From Saccoglossus kowalevskii (Eukaryota; Hemichordata; Enteropneusta; Harrimaniidae), in NCBI RefSeq assembly GCF_000003605.2, contig NW_003141324.1, positions 143,792 through 163,551 of the forward strand: DNA of 19,760 nt, read 5' to 3'. The translations under genes and the position numbers were made by a program. Within the stretch, counting starts at the first letter, position 1. Every line of letters starts with the position of its first letter. Positions 8,156-18,437 of this stretch are shown here, in pieces. Below the pieces are notes generated by a model. It saw only the letters and a program-made list of their open reading frames with translations, had not been told where the DNA came from and ran no database searches.

Positions 8156-9130
8156 TGTGCAACTCAGGTGGCGCCTGATAATACCACATTACATCGCATT
8201 TTAGTAATTTTTCCGAGAGCGCGGACATGATTCCGCGAAAATTAAACAAATTACATTTACTCTGTCAGCATTTGGATATAAAGTAAACTTCGATAAATCA
8301 AAAAGCATGGTTTTCTAAAATGGTGGCCAACCCAGAAATTATGAAAATGTGATACATGATTGAAGGAAAAGAATGGAAATCGTAAAATTTAGTTCAGCCA
8401 TATGTATATGTTTGTACAACTAAGGTGACAATATAAACATATTTCGGTAATCTATGATGGCAATGTTATTTTCAACTTTTCCTTTGCCACAAGCCAGATA
8501 TAGATTTCTCTCATGTTTACTACTTGGTCAATTCATACATCGTATTCTCATGCACATTTATTGACATCTTGAAAAACGCATTGGTATATCCACGTAGCAT
8601 AACATCCATGACGTAAGCCATGGTTGTATAGCATTATTATAGGGGGGCTTCTGTAAGTCTAAAATCAACAATGATGCTGCCATCGGTTATTTGGGAGATT
8701 ATGAATAATTATAATTACTACAGCAATCAAAGAAAGCTTAGAAAGAACTCCCGTGTGCTGAAGGTATTGGGGGCATAAAATACAAATTAATTAATATATG
8801 AAAAACACATCTTCAATACACATAAAGCAAAATCATTGAAATATGTCTTATTTTGACCATAGTCTTTGTCATTTATATTCACAGTAAGCACATCTGCTTA
8901 TATTACAGCAAATACAGCATAAAAAAATATAACTTCAAGCAATAATTAGGGTGGTTCCATGTAGCTATGTTTTAACAATTGTAAATATTTAATGAAATAA
9001 TGACCATATATGTATATGATGACTTGATATTTTGGTCATAAATCTTGTCAACCAAGACAATTATATCAATGGTTGCATGTTATGTTATGCATAATAAAAA
9101 ACACATATGAAACTACTAACAGGTAATTAA
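8156..9130. other. AT-rich intergenic, no gene seen
   Basis: No coding or RNA signature is recognised. A small CGCGGA / TCCGCG inverted repeat lies at 8220-8237. The rest is low-complexity AT-rich sequence. Confidence 0.5.
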
Positions 9131-9133
9131 TAT

Positions 9134-9392
9134 GAACCAAAAACTAATCAGGTCCGAGCATTACCCAAGAGCATCTAAGTACAAAGTTTCATTAAAATCT
9201 GTTAGTATTGTTGATAGTACATGAGAAACAAATGAAAATGCTCAGCATCAGTTGATTAATATGCAAATTAGATAATTAATATGCACAGATTTCAACCAAA
9301 AACTAGTCAGTTATCTCAGAGCATCTATGTATCGAGTTTCATAAAGATCTGCTCAATTATACATGAGAAACAAGTAACAAGCAGCCTCTCAT
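9134..9392. repeat. Tandem pair of about 159-bp diverged units
   Basis: Two units begin at about 9134 and 9293. They share AACCAAAAACTA.TCAG, GAGCATCTA.GTA, GTTTCAT.AA.ATCTG and ACATGAGAAACAA. They run directly into the 157-bp array, and the similar period suggests one original repeat-bearing element, although their sequence differs from those units. Confidence 0.6.
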
Positions 9393-9398
9393 CTGTTA

Positions 9399-10300
9399 TC
9401 CATCAAAATTAGAGAATTGGCGATATCATCATGAAATGAACAAATCTGAGAGAGGTCCACATGTAGTACCTATATATGTAATATCAAAGTAATCTGAATT
9501 GTAGTTTTTAACAAGTCAAAAATATCACTTTTTAGTAAAAATCACAAAAATATTCATCAAAATTAGAGAATTGAAGATATCATCACAAAATCAACTAATT
9601 CGAGAGAGGTCCACATATAGTATCTATATATGTAATATCAAAGCAATTGGATTTGCAGTTTTTTACAAGAAGTCGAAAATATCACTTTTTACTAAAAATC
9701 ACAAAAATATTCATCAAAATTAGAGAATTGAAGATATCATCACAAAGTGAACTAATCCGAGAGAGGTCCACATATAGTACCTATATATGTAATATCAAAG
9801 CAATTGGATTTGCGTTTTTTTACAAGAAGTCGAAAATATCACTTTTTACTAAAAATCACAAAAATATTCATCAAAATTAGAGAATTGAAGATATCATCAC
9901 AAAGTGAACTAATCCGAGAGAGGTCCACATGCAGTACCTATATATGTAATATCAAAGCAATCTGACTTGTGGTTTTTAACAAAAAGTCGATAATATCTCT
10001 TTTTACTAAAAATCACAAAAATATTCATCAAAATTAGAGAATTGAAGATATCATCACAAAATGAACTAATCCGAGAAAGGTCCACATATAGTACCTATAT
10101 ATGTAATATCAAAGTAATTGGACTTGCAGTTTTTTACAAGAAGTCGAAAATATCACTTCTTACCAAAATGACAAAAATATTCAGCAAAAATAGAGAATCT
10201 GAGATTTTGACATGAAATGAACAAATCTGAGAAAGAACCCTCCAAAGCACTTGCATATCAAATTTGAAAACATTCTGACTTGCGGTTTAGAAGAAGAAGT
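9399..10300. repeat. 157-bp tandem array, about five and a half copies
   Basis: Units begin near 9399, 9554, 9711, 9868, 10025 and 10181 (spacing 155-157 bp). Each carries TCATCAAAATTAGAGAATTG, AGATATCATCA, GAGAGAGGTCCACAT, GTACCTATATATGTAATATC, then TTTTTACAAGAAGTCGAAAA and TATCAC.TTTTACTAAAAATC. Middle units are nearly identical and the outer ones diverge. The final unit passes into a unique tail (GACTTGCGGTTTAGAAGAAG) and a hairpin. Confidence 0.9.
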
Positions 10301-10344
10301 TGAAATTGTAAAGTTGACGACGCAGGACAATCAGTAATATGCAC

Positions 10345-10379
10345 AGCTCCGCTGTGTCGACTTTGTCGACATAGGAGCT
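10345..10379. repeat. Two-step hairpin at the end of the 157-bp array element
   Basis: AGCTCC (10345-10350) pairs with GGAGCT (10374-10379), and inside it TGTCGAC (10355-10361) pairs with GTCGACA (10365-10371) around TTT. A hairpin followed by CTAAAA at the edge of a repeat-bearing element resembles a mobile-element terminus. Confidence 0.6.
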
Positions 10380-10837
10380 AAAAAGTTGGTGGCAGACAGG
10401 AGACATGATCACGGACAGAATACTTACATTCCAGAGTAATATCCATGTAACGTCAGTGAAGTTTAAAGTATAATCATATTTATTATGAATGGTATGAAAA
10501 TAAAGAGTAGAATGTACTCATTCTAACTCAACCTTCATTTACATTGGAGTAATCATTAATGCAAGTAATTTACATGTCAAAGGTTACACAAGAAAGACCA
10601 TGAATGCAGATTTCTAGTGCATATGATAAGACGCAATGTATGTTCACCAATTCATGCATCCCCCAATTACATGCATACCGCCCCCCAGCCCCAAGTTCAG
10701 CGGCATACCGGTAGTCAACGTTCACGTCCACGCTTACATGGTCATGTGCCGCCCGCCAATTTGATGTCAGCAACATGTATATAATTAAATCTGTATAATC
10801 AACAGAATGAAGATGTGTACATATGTGTAACCCCCAC
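10380..10837. other. Intergenic, no gene seen
   Basis: There is no convincing exon. A minus-strand open frame at 10776-10570 has no recognisable motif or splice context. A short C-rich patch lies near 10679-10690. Confidence 0.45.
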
Positions 10838-10937
10838 CCCCAGTTTGCCGAAGTCGGCTGTGTGTGTGGTCACCAGGCCATGCACATCCCAAGTTTGCTG
10901 ACGTCCGTAACATGTATGGTCACCAGGTACACATACA
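10838..10937. repeat. Two-copy tandem repeat, about 50-bp unit
   Basis: The two units share CCCA.GTTTGC.GA.GTC, then TGT.TGGTCACCAGG and ACA. A third partial unit starts CCCCAAGGTTAGT just after 10937. Confidence 0.7.
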
Positions 10938-11745
10938 CCCCAAGGTTAGTTAATTTTTCAGAATTGAACCTTCATCTGTTATAACAAATGGATACCATGG
11001 TTCGCTGATTACACTTCAAGTAGCTCATAAAGTGTTTAGGTCATCGTCTCACACCTAATTCAAATTTTATGTAAACACATAACATATTTTACATGCATTG
11101 TTTCTGTCGCATGGTAACCAAGTTGAAGACAGAATCACTTGACACAAAAAATTGCAAATGGTCTTCTGTTGACAAATCTAATAATTACAAATGTAATTCT
11201 AAGAAATATGATATACCTTATATTTGGACAAACCCTAATTTGGTGGTCATTTGGATTGGAAATAAACACAATTGAATTCCATAATTCAAAAAACTATTTC
11301 TAACAGCCAAAGACAAAGAATAATTAGGCAAAATTCCTGTCCCAAAAGTTTGTTAGACAGGTCCTTACTCAACAGGAACAATGTTCCAAAATTATTTGTT
11401 TTCTGTTATAAATGAAAACAGTATGTGATCATAATGCATTGTGGGTAACAAAACAAATTCAACTAGCCATACAGCTCTCATGTATGTACATGTAACCCCT
11501 AGAGTAGAATTGCAGTACATATACAACAGCAACAATTTATAATATTATATACCTGTGTAACTGTGATGCAGAGAACTACAATAATTGTTGTAATTGTATG
11601 CCAAGGACCCTTGACCTCGGCATTTGAATTGTTAATTTGTATCAAAATTACATGCAGACCAACACTGAACAGACACAACTTTAGACAACTCTGTTTCATA
11701 GTTTTTTAGGCCACAAAAAGGCATATACTAATAAGGATATACACA
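10938..11745. other. Intergenic, no gene seen
   Basis: Only short open frames on both strands are present, none with a recognisable motif or paired splice signals. The base composition is uniformly AT-rich. Confidence 0.45.
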
Positions 11746-11820
11746 AAATACCAGAATTTACATCCTGGTATAATATACACTACTGGTACCCAATGCACTC
11801 AGACGTAAATTCTGGTATTT
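11746..11820. repeat. 16-bp perfect inverted repeat with internal direct repeats
   Basis: AAATACCAGAATTTAC (11746-11761) is the exact inverse of GTAAATTCTGGTATTT (11805-11820). The 43-base loop and right flank carry repeated CCTGGTAT.ATA words. It is probably the remains of a fold-back or MITE-like element. Confidence 0.7.
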
Positions 11821-12267
11821 GATGAATAACCTGGTATTATACCTAAATTGTTGCCATGGTAACATACAAAACCCAGAAAAAAAGTTTCTGGTCTATTTGT
11901 TTTAAAAATTCAATGCACAGGTAATTTTTTTTTAATTTTAATTTTGAAATTTCATAAAAAGTCACGATTCCATATTTTTCTGAAATTTAATTTTTCTTTC
12001 ATTTTTTTCATTTCAAAAAGCAAAAAAAAATCTGTGACACACATATTTTAAACAAACTCTCCTGATGACTAGAAACATGAATATTTTTTTTCTGGGTCTA
12101 ACTTATTTATTTGAGAAACAACTTTGTTGTTACCGGTAGTAGTGACTATCGCCAGAAATACCAAAGATGACTTTCGGGGTACAATTACGAACTATTCTGA
12201 ACGACATGTTGGTTTATATGTAATATAATATTGTTCATTACATTATGGTTATTGATGATGCCACATT
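11821..12267. other. AT-rich intergenic with T-runs
   Basis: No gene is seen. The sequence is dominated by T-rich and A-rich runs (11930-12040). Confidence 0.5.
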
Positions 12268-12405
12268 TACCATATTAGTATCTCATGCACTTATGAAAAT
12301 GACAGGTGTGTCCATGGTCAAAAATATGTTGTATTTGAAGGTCTCAGATACCATAAATGCAATATTTGGTTTCTATTGGAGATAGGATTCTAATAGAGCA
12401 AATAT
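12268..12405. mobile_element. TATTTGCTCTATTAG-family MITE, copy A (left end damaged)
   Basis: The right end GATTCTAATAGAGCAAATA matches the other copies, and the inside contains TTCTATTGGAGATAGGATTC, related to the same region of copy B. The left end TACCATATTAGTATCTCATG lacks most of the terminal TTTGCTCTA, consistent with a deletion. There is no coding capacity. Confidence 0.6.
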
Positions 12406-12734
12406 ATTAACTGTCAATCTTAATTTTCAACCAAAAATGGAACAGATTAATCTACATCAGGAAATGTTAATAAACCCTAAAAATAAAATATTTCCTCACA
12501 AAAAAATTAAATCAATTTTCAAAATTCAACTGATAATAAGGTAGAATAATCTAATTCTGACACTCAATTGAAAACCCCTTACAAAGAGTATTTCAAACCT
12601 GGATACAGCATATAATGGAATACTGGATTGATCTGCACACCTTTTAATTAATTAATTATTAATAAAACATTCTATTAAATGTGATTAAAATAATGTCAAA
12701 TAAAGATGAAATGGAAAATTGTTTATGTTTAATG
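12406..12734. other. AT-rich intergenic, no gene seen
   Basis: No coding, RNA or clear repeat structure is visible between MITE copy A and the dispersed repeat at 12735. Confidence 0.5.
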
Positions 12735-12995
12735 CATACCCTGTAGAAGGTAATAGCCAGATTAGCTGAAGCGCATACACTGGCTAAAACATGTCATTAT
12801 TTCAGAAGTAATATAACAGTATCTGTGGTAGACCTCAACATGTAGTAAAGGGATGACCATTTGAAATCACGGGGGTGGCTGATTGATTTGTTGAAAAAAA
12901 AAAGTTTAGATATCGAGAGAAAAAAATATTGCATACAAAGACTTGCATGTTCAGGAAAATAAAAATGTACAGATAAGAGAAAACACCACAAATAA
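12735..12995. repeat. Dispersed repeat, copy 2
   Basis: This is the partner of the repeat at 2335-2560, with the same ordered blocks: TACCCTGTAGAAGG, CCATTTGAAATCACGGGGG, TTTGTTGAAAAAAAAAA, GCATGTTCA and AATGTACAGATAAG. It carries about 50 extra bases near its left end. Both copies are in the same orientation. Confidence 0.55.
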
Positions 12996-13480
12996 ACTTG
13001 CTGTGATCAAACCAGACACTTCAATGATTTCAAATGGTTGATCCCTAACACATACCAGTATATGAGGTAGGCTTCAACATGTATTGCACAGGTATTTCAG
13101 TATAATTGTATTTTTGAAGACTGATTTTTTTTTTTAAATAATCATCAACTCTGTGTTCCAATAAACCAGTCTGTCACTCATTCACTGGTTTGTAGGTCAG
13201 ACACAATTTTTATAATTGATCCACTGTGTTACATTCAGACCTTGGTTTTTCTTTTTGAAGTGTTTTTTTAGCCAAGTGGTCATAATTATCTCGTTGGCCA
13301 AAGATGAAATGTTTGAACAAAACATTATGCAGGTTAGTTTTGTAAAATGGGATAAATAGTGACTGTTGTGTTCAGCAAGATAAGACATTTGAATAAATGA
13401 AAAACTTTAATAAACATTATTGATGAGAATGTGTAGTGAGAACCCAAATTTCACTCCACCGAGATTTCAAAAGTTATGAC
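12996..13480. other. Intergenic, no gene seen
   Basis: A short minus-strand open frame (13388-13197) shows no recognisable motif. Otherwise the stretch is AT-rich and featureless. Confidence 0.45.
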
Positions 13481-13600
13481 TACCATATTTGCTCTATTAA
13501 TAGCACATGCATTTGCGTAAATTGCAGATTTTCAATCCAATAATCCTTTTTGTCTTATATGCACTTTTATTGGAGATGTTCTTCTAATAGAGCAATTACA
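13481..13600. mobile_element. TATTTGCTCTATTAG-family MITE, copy B
   Basis: The left end TACCATATTTGCTCTATTAA and right end CTTCTAATAGAGCAA are inverted relatives (TTGCTCTATTA shared). The element is about 120 bp, non-coding, with TTATATGCAC and ATTGGAGATGTT in the right arm, as in the related copies. Confidence 0.7.
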
Positions 13601-14129
13601 GTTGTTCCAGTTTAATAAAAGTTGGCATTGACCCTACATCTATGACACATTTAATATGTGAAAGCAAATTTGTCCAAAACTAAGATGGCAAGAATAACCT
13701 GACTGAGAAAGAGATGTTCACACTTCATTACTGTAAACAATTTTCTATACTCAAGATATCATGTCCAGAAATTAAACTCTACCTCAATGAAATAAAAGAG
13801 TAATGTACTTCCATGCATGTAATAAGTTTTCTCTGATGTTTGTGAAAATCACACAATTTTGAATTCCTGAAAATGTTTCTGGGGTCAGAAAGTCAGCAAT
13901 TTTCACAGAATTTTGTCCAAATCAAATCAAGAAAATTAACTGTATGTGTTAATACTGCTTGTGTGTTAAACTTGATAAGTTAAATTTGAGCTTGGTCGTA
14001 CACTATTATCGCATCAGAAGACATTAGTCTCAAACTATTTTACTTGACAGATCCAAGATTGTTGGGAATATTTACATTCAAATTGCCCTTAGCTTTGAAT
14101 ATATAAAGATGTACATCCCACACACTATA
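13601..14129. other. Intergenic, no gene seen
   Basis: There is no coding signature. A lone TTACTGTAAA end-like motif at about 13730 resembles the terminus of the TA-flanked MITE families but has no visible partner. Confidence 0.4.
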
Positions 14130-14345
14130 CACCACTCCACTTTACTTGGGAGTGACGCAACTCCATTTGGTCTAGGCACAACACAACTCAACTTTGCCTA
14201 GACATGACGTCACTCCACATGGCCTAGGTATGACACCATCCCACTTGGTCTAGCTAGGTATGATGCCAGGCCACACTACACCACTTGGCCGAGCCGTGAC
14301 ACCATGCCACGCCCTAGGCACAACGCCACTCTACTTGGCTCCACA
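14130..14345. repeat. Degenerate minisatellite, about 30-40-bp unit
   Basis: About six loose copies of a pattern like CACTCCACTTGG.CTAGG.A, then TGACACCA. Unit length varies and copies contain internal duplications (such as GGTCTAGCTAGGTATGA). This C-rich island contrasts with the AT-rich flanks. Confidence 0.7.
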
Positions 14346-14790
14346 TGGAATAATCTACGTCTAAAAAAACATTCTTTTTATTAACACTACATGCTCAGCG
14401 GCATTTTCTAGCTGCATTTTATGCAAATTATGTTATAATTGTCACAGATTCTTACTGGACAAATAGCAAAATATGTTCTTTGAAATCTAAGATTCCGTGA
14501 AAAGGAACACTATACATGTATATACATCCTGTGTTCAACCAAAGCATTACACCCCCCTCCCCAAAGAATAAAAACAAAATTCTGAAAATTAGTATACAGT
14601 AGTGTTCTATTTGGGTAAATTTATTACAAAAGCAATTAATTTCTAATTGAGGATATATTACCCCGGTAGGTAATTAATCTGCAGTGAGCACAAAAGACAG
14701 TTGGTGACCACAGCTGAATAATCCAGTCGAGTATCTGGGTTATTGTCACAACACAACTAGAGCACTGGTATCAGGATGATAACATAAACA
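14346..14790. other. Intergenic, no gene seen
   Basis: The sequence is AT-rich with no motif of note between the two minisatellites. Confidence 0.45.
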
Positions 14791-15475
14791 TTGGACTGAA
14801 CTGACAACCAACAAGCATTCAAATTGGACTGAACTGACAACCAACAAGCATGCAAATTGGACTGAACTGACAACCAACAAGCATTCAAATTGGACTGAAC
14901 TGACAACCAGCAAGCATTCACATTGGACTGAACTGACAACCAACAAGCATTCACATTGGACTGAAATGACAACCAACAAGCATTCACATTGGACTGAAAT
15001 GACAACCAACAAGCATTCACATTGGACTGAACTGACAACAGACAAGCATTCAAATTGGACTGAACTGACAACCAACAAGCATTCAAATTGAACTGAACTG
15101 ACAACCAGCAAGCATTCACATTGGACTGAAATGACAACCAACAAGCATTCAAATTGGACTGAAATGACAACCAACAAGCATTCACATTGGACTGAAATGA
15201 CAACCAACAAGCATTCACATTGGACTGAAATGACAACCAGCAAGCATTCACATTGAACTGAAATGACAACCAACAAGCATTCACATTGGACTGAAATGAC
15301 AACCAACAAGCATTCACATTGGACTGAAATGACAACCAACAAGCATTCACATTGGACGAAATGACAACCAACAAGCATTCACATTGGACTGAAATGACAA
15401 CCAGCAAGCATTCACATTGAACTGAAATGACAACCAACAAGCATTCACATTGGACTGAACTGACAACCAACAAGT
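14791..15475. repeat. 33-bp minisatellite, about 20.5 copies
   Basis: The unit is GGACTGAAATGACAACCAAC followed by AAGCATTCACATT. Left copies carry GAACTG and CAAATT variants, right copies GAAATG and CACATT. One unit (near 15353) has lost a T, making it 32 bp. Because 33 is divisible by three, several minus-strand frames stay open (up to 257 codons) and encode 11-residue repeats such as ECLLVVISVQC or NACWLSFQSNV. These frames have no signal of a real gene. Confidence 0.97.
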
Positions 15476-15617
15476 ATTTGATCTGATAAGGGTGAAATAA
15501 AAATGAATCCAGCGTGTGCAGGATGTACACTCACTCTAGATCACTGAAAGAAATCCAGTGTGTGCGTCTCTACAGGACATGCACTTGGGATCACCAACAT
15601 TTTAAAAGTTGACAATC
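15476..15617. other. Flank of the 33-bp array with a diverged 46-bp duplication
   Basis: AATCCAG.GTGTGC occurs at 15506 and again at 15552, each followed by a related stretch ending in GATCAC, so a short local duplication is present. No gene is seen. Confidence 0.45.
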
Positions 15618-16321
15618 GCGATCCACTCCGCTAAAAAAACAAAACAATACGTTTCCATTTTAGGACATGAACAACAGGTAACGCAGCATTTACAGTTGAT
15701 ACAGTGTAACAATGTCGGCACCGATGATCACTCGTCAGTGCGCATGATCATTTGAACACAGCTATTACAAGACTGGTAAGAAGTAATACATTTGGGGTGA
15801 AAGTATTCAAAAATTATTTTTTTGGGCTGTTGCCATGGTGGGTCAGGAATTTCACAATTTTACCATCCAACTAGAGTGACGGTATGACCTGCCTACCAAA
15901 TACCGGGTATGAACAAAATTGGCCAGCCAAAAAAAATCACAAAAAGTTAAAATGCTGTTATTGGTGAAAAGTTACTCCAACCTTGAGGTAAAATTTCTCG
16001 GAAATAAAAGGGATATCAAAAAAACAAATTGTAACTTTGTGCCCACACTCAAGCTGAGAAGAATGAGCTATGTCTTTTTAGTCCTAGAATTGTAAGATGA
16101 GATGCATTTGGAGCAAAGCTATTTAAAAATCTTTTTTTTTTTGCTGTTGCCACGCCAACAGTGGGGCAAGAATTTTTTTCAGTGAAGGTGTGACCTGCCT
16201 GCCAAGTTTGAGCGCAATAAGCCCGGGCAAAAAAAAATTAAAGGATTAACACGTGAAGACACAGAAAATAACACAGACAAAAGTGATTTTAATGGCAATC
16301 CTAGCGGAGCGGACGAATCGC
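15618..16321. mobile_element. 704-bp element with inverted ends and an internal duplication
   Basis: The left end GCGATCCACTCCGCTA (15618-15633) matches the inverted right end GCGATTCGTCCGCTCCGCTA (16321-16302) at 15 of 16 bases with a 4-base gap. Inside, two units about 310 bp apart share GCATTTGG/ACATTTGG, TTTTTTTG.GCTGTTGCCA and ATGACCTGCCTACCAA / GTGACCTGCCTGCCAA. There is no coding frame. The class is not identified. Confidence 0.6.
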
Positions 16322-16833
16322 CAACAAACTGCGAGGGCTTACAACTTTGACCTTTATTTTTGTTAGTCATCATTTTGCGGAATCACTGAACATTTTAGCA
16401 AGATACAATGAGTGCACACATTGTGTTAATGCATGCAATGAAATTGGTTTGGTTTCATCATTGGTGTAGACTGACCTTTCATACCAGCACTACCGATGCT
16501 AGTTCTGTACTGAAGATACGAATGAGTGTTATGATTTGTAAACACCCTCACACGACCCGATAAAAATACACACAGCTAGGTATGTCATGAATCGTAGATA
16601 AACTAATCAGATTGGGTGTTTGTTTTGACTCATCATCTTAGATCAATGACATTTATCTATCTCCTGCATGACCATGCATGAGTGTTATTTATACACTCAT
16701 GTGAGGGCATTCAAGTCACGAGATCTCAGCCGCACAAAGCAAACAAAGCCACAAAATATATTTATCTGTTTACTCTAAGCTTTTAGCAAATGTATACAAA
16801 TGGAAATAAAAATAGTTATTTTTATATTGCTGG
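16322..16833. other. Intergenic, no gene seen
   Basis: There are no open frames of note. CATGACCATGCATGAG-like and TGAGTGTTATTTATACACTCA palindromic words occur near 16660-16700. Confidence 0.4.
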
Positions 16834-17020
16834 TACTGTAAAAGTATTCATTTTCACTGACATTTAATTTCACTATTTTGATCATATTCACTGCGTTTTA
16901 ATACACAAATTTGTCAAGAAAAAAACAAGTTTTATTGTTATTTTACATGTTCACATAGATTTAATTTAGTGGATTTTATTTATCAGCGAAAATAGTAAAA
17001 TAAACAATGCATTTACAGTA
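16834..17020. mobile_element. MITE with TACTGTAAA ends, 187 bp
   Basis: The ends are TACTGTAAAAG (16834) and CATTTACAGTA (17010-17020, inverted TACTGTAAATG). Subterminal TTTCACTGA / TCAGCGAAAA and ACTATTTT / AAAATAGT blocks extend the symmetry. The ends resemble those of the element at 1620-1826 but the interiors differ. Terminal TA dinucleotides fit a TA target. Confidence 0.7.
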
Positions 17021-17090
17021 TACGTATGTATACATTTCTGAAAGCTTGGATACATTTTGAATAGCAGACATACAAAGTGTTACGGTAATT

Positions 17091-17146
17091 AAATCTCTAT
17101 CAATTATAGAAGGGAGTTCTCATTACAGCTCCCTGCTTAGAGATTT
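17091..17146. repeat. Two-tier hairpin
   Basis: AAATCTCTA (17091-17099) pairs perfectly with TAGAGATTT (17138-17146); within it AGGGAG (17111-17116) pairs with CTCCCT (17129-17134) around a 12-base loop. Confidence 0.6.
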
Positions 17147-17429
17147 CCACCAGATAGAGACTGTGAGTGCAGTTTGCTTTGTGTTGCATGAAAAAAGCAG
17201 CGTAATAAACTCCCAATGCTTACACTACTTATTATGTGATCTAATTGTTTTGAGCTGCAAGTTTAATTCTGTAAATCCACCATTGTCTTTTATGCTGATT
17301 GCAAATGACCACATTATTTATATATGCAAAGGAACTTTGTACTTATATAAAATATATTGTATTTATGGAGATAGAATTACCACATTCTACACCACAGCTT
17401 TATTATTCAGGTATGGAATTAAAGAAAAG

Positions 17430-17510
17430 TGAGAGGTCTACAGAGGAGAATTGAATCCACTTATGTAGAGGCCACAGTTTCTAACCACTGCTCTGTCAGA
17501 GTAGACGAAA
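17430..17510 (-). repeat. Possible tRNA-derived SINE head
   Basis: On the minus strand ACAGAGCAGTGG (17496-17485) resembles a polymerase III A box and GTGGATTCAATTC (17460-17448) a B box, about 36 bases apart in the right order. There is no full cloverleaf. Spacing and B-box match are imperfect, so this is a weak call. Confidence 0.3.
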
Positions 17511-17528
17511 TTTACATTCAGATAACAG

Positions 17529-17844
17529 TTGCCCACTTAAACACTGCCATGGATACTGTTTAGTAAATAGAGTGGACACACAAGACATAATTTGCTGTAC
17601 ATGAGTATTCAACCAAATTGTGTTAAATTAGAAGCGTAATCAGAGGGATAGGAAACTGCGGTAAAGATCTCTCTGTTAGAGGGTCTATGGCGTAATTGAG
17701 ATCTTTACTGATAAATTGAATTTGTGGTCATTATTATTTTGAGTTTACTGTTTGATCCAAAACAGTGTGCATTATCTTGCTACAGCAGGATTAATGACAG
17801 CCTACGAATATTTAAATATTGCCCACTCTGACAATGCCATGGAT
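17529..17844. repeat. Direct repeat pair and hairpin
   Basis: TTGCCCACT...A.TGCCATGGAT occurs at 17529-17554 and 17819-17844, 290 bp apart. Between them GTAAAGATCTC (17661-17671) is a perfect inverse of GAGATCTTTAC (17698-17708). The hairpin loop holds AGAGGGTCTATG, also found in the hairpin at 3869-3892. It may be a decayed element with duplicated flanks. Confidence 0.5.
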
Positions 17845-17962
17845 CCAGGGCTATGGATAAGTTTCAAAGCGTAGTACAATATTATTATGTGATATGTTTT
17901 AATGAAAAAGTTGTTCAACACATGTAGACCATTTTGTATTTAATATGTAAATTACCCAGTGT

Positions 17963-18268
17963 CTTATTTGCTCTATTAGTAGCGTGTGTGCATATGTAAA
18001 TGATGTGTCTGATCAAAATACTGAAAAAACCACATGGTATTTTGACACAACACATGAAATAACAGGATCTCAATGTTTGCTACAATTACAGCAATCTCAT
18101 TGTGAGAACATGTTCTGTTTTAAATGAGATACTGGTACACCTTGAATTAGTGAAATCACAATTCGGCTAAATTAGCTAAAAAAACAAGCTAGCTAAAAAG
18201 TAAGTCATATAATCACGCAAATTAAATTCAATTGAATTGGTTTATGTGCGCATCTAATAGAACAAATA
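17963..18268. mobile_element. TATTTGCTCTATTAG-family MITE, copy C, with a second element inside
   Basis: The left end TATTTGCTCTATTAGTAGCG (17965) and right end CATCTAATAGAACAAATA are inverted relatives. It is about 300 bp, over twice the size of the other copies. The extra sequence (18093-18200) is the inverted equivalent of 1635-1736 in the BOD1-intron MITE, so it is best read as one element inserted in another, with the inner ends lost. Confidence 0.65.
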
Positions 18269-18437
18269 GCTGTTTACTATGTTTTCAAGTTTGTACAAGT
18301 CTAATTTTGTACACATAGCATTAGTGCCCTTTTAATAAGCCTCCTCAGTAGTAAGTGCAATCTGTTTTATATTAATTAGTAACAAAAGCTACAACATGTA
18401 GCTAAGTTAGTAACTGGCAAGCAAGCAACCTGAACAC

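Noticed and set aside
9647-9880. Plus-strand 77-codon ORF
   Set aside because: It lies wholly inside the 157-bp array and repeats itself with the same period.
10570-10776. Minus-strand 68-codon ORF with a relatively GC-rich core
   Set aside because: It has no recognisable motif, no splice context and no neighbouring exon; treated as chance.
14746-15530. Two long minus-strand ORFs (210 and 257 codons) of 11-residue repeats
   Set aside because: They come entirely from a 33-bp minisatellite whose length is divisible by three. Several frames are open, one unit has a 1-base deletion, and there is no splice, start-context or family support.
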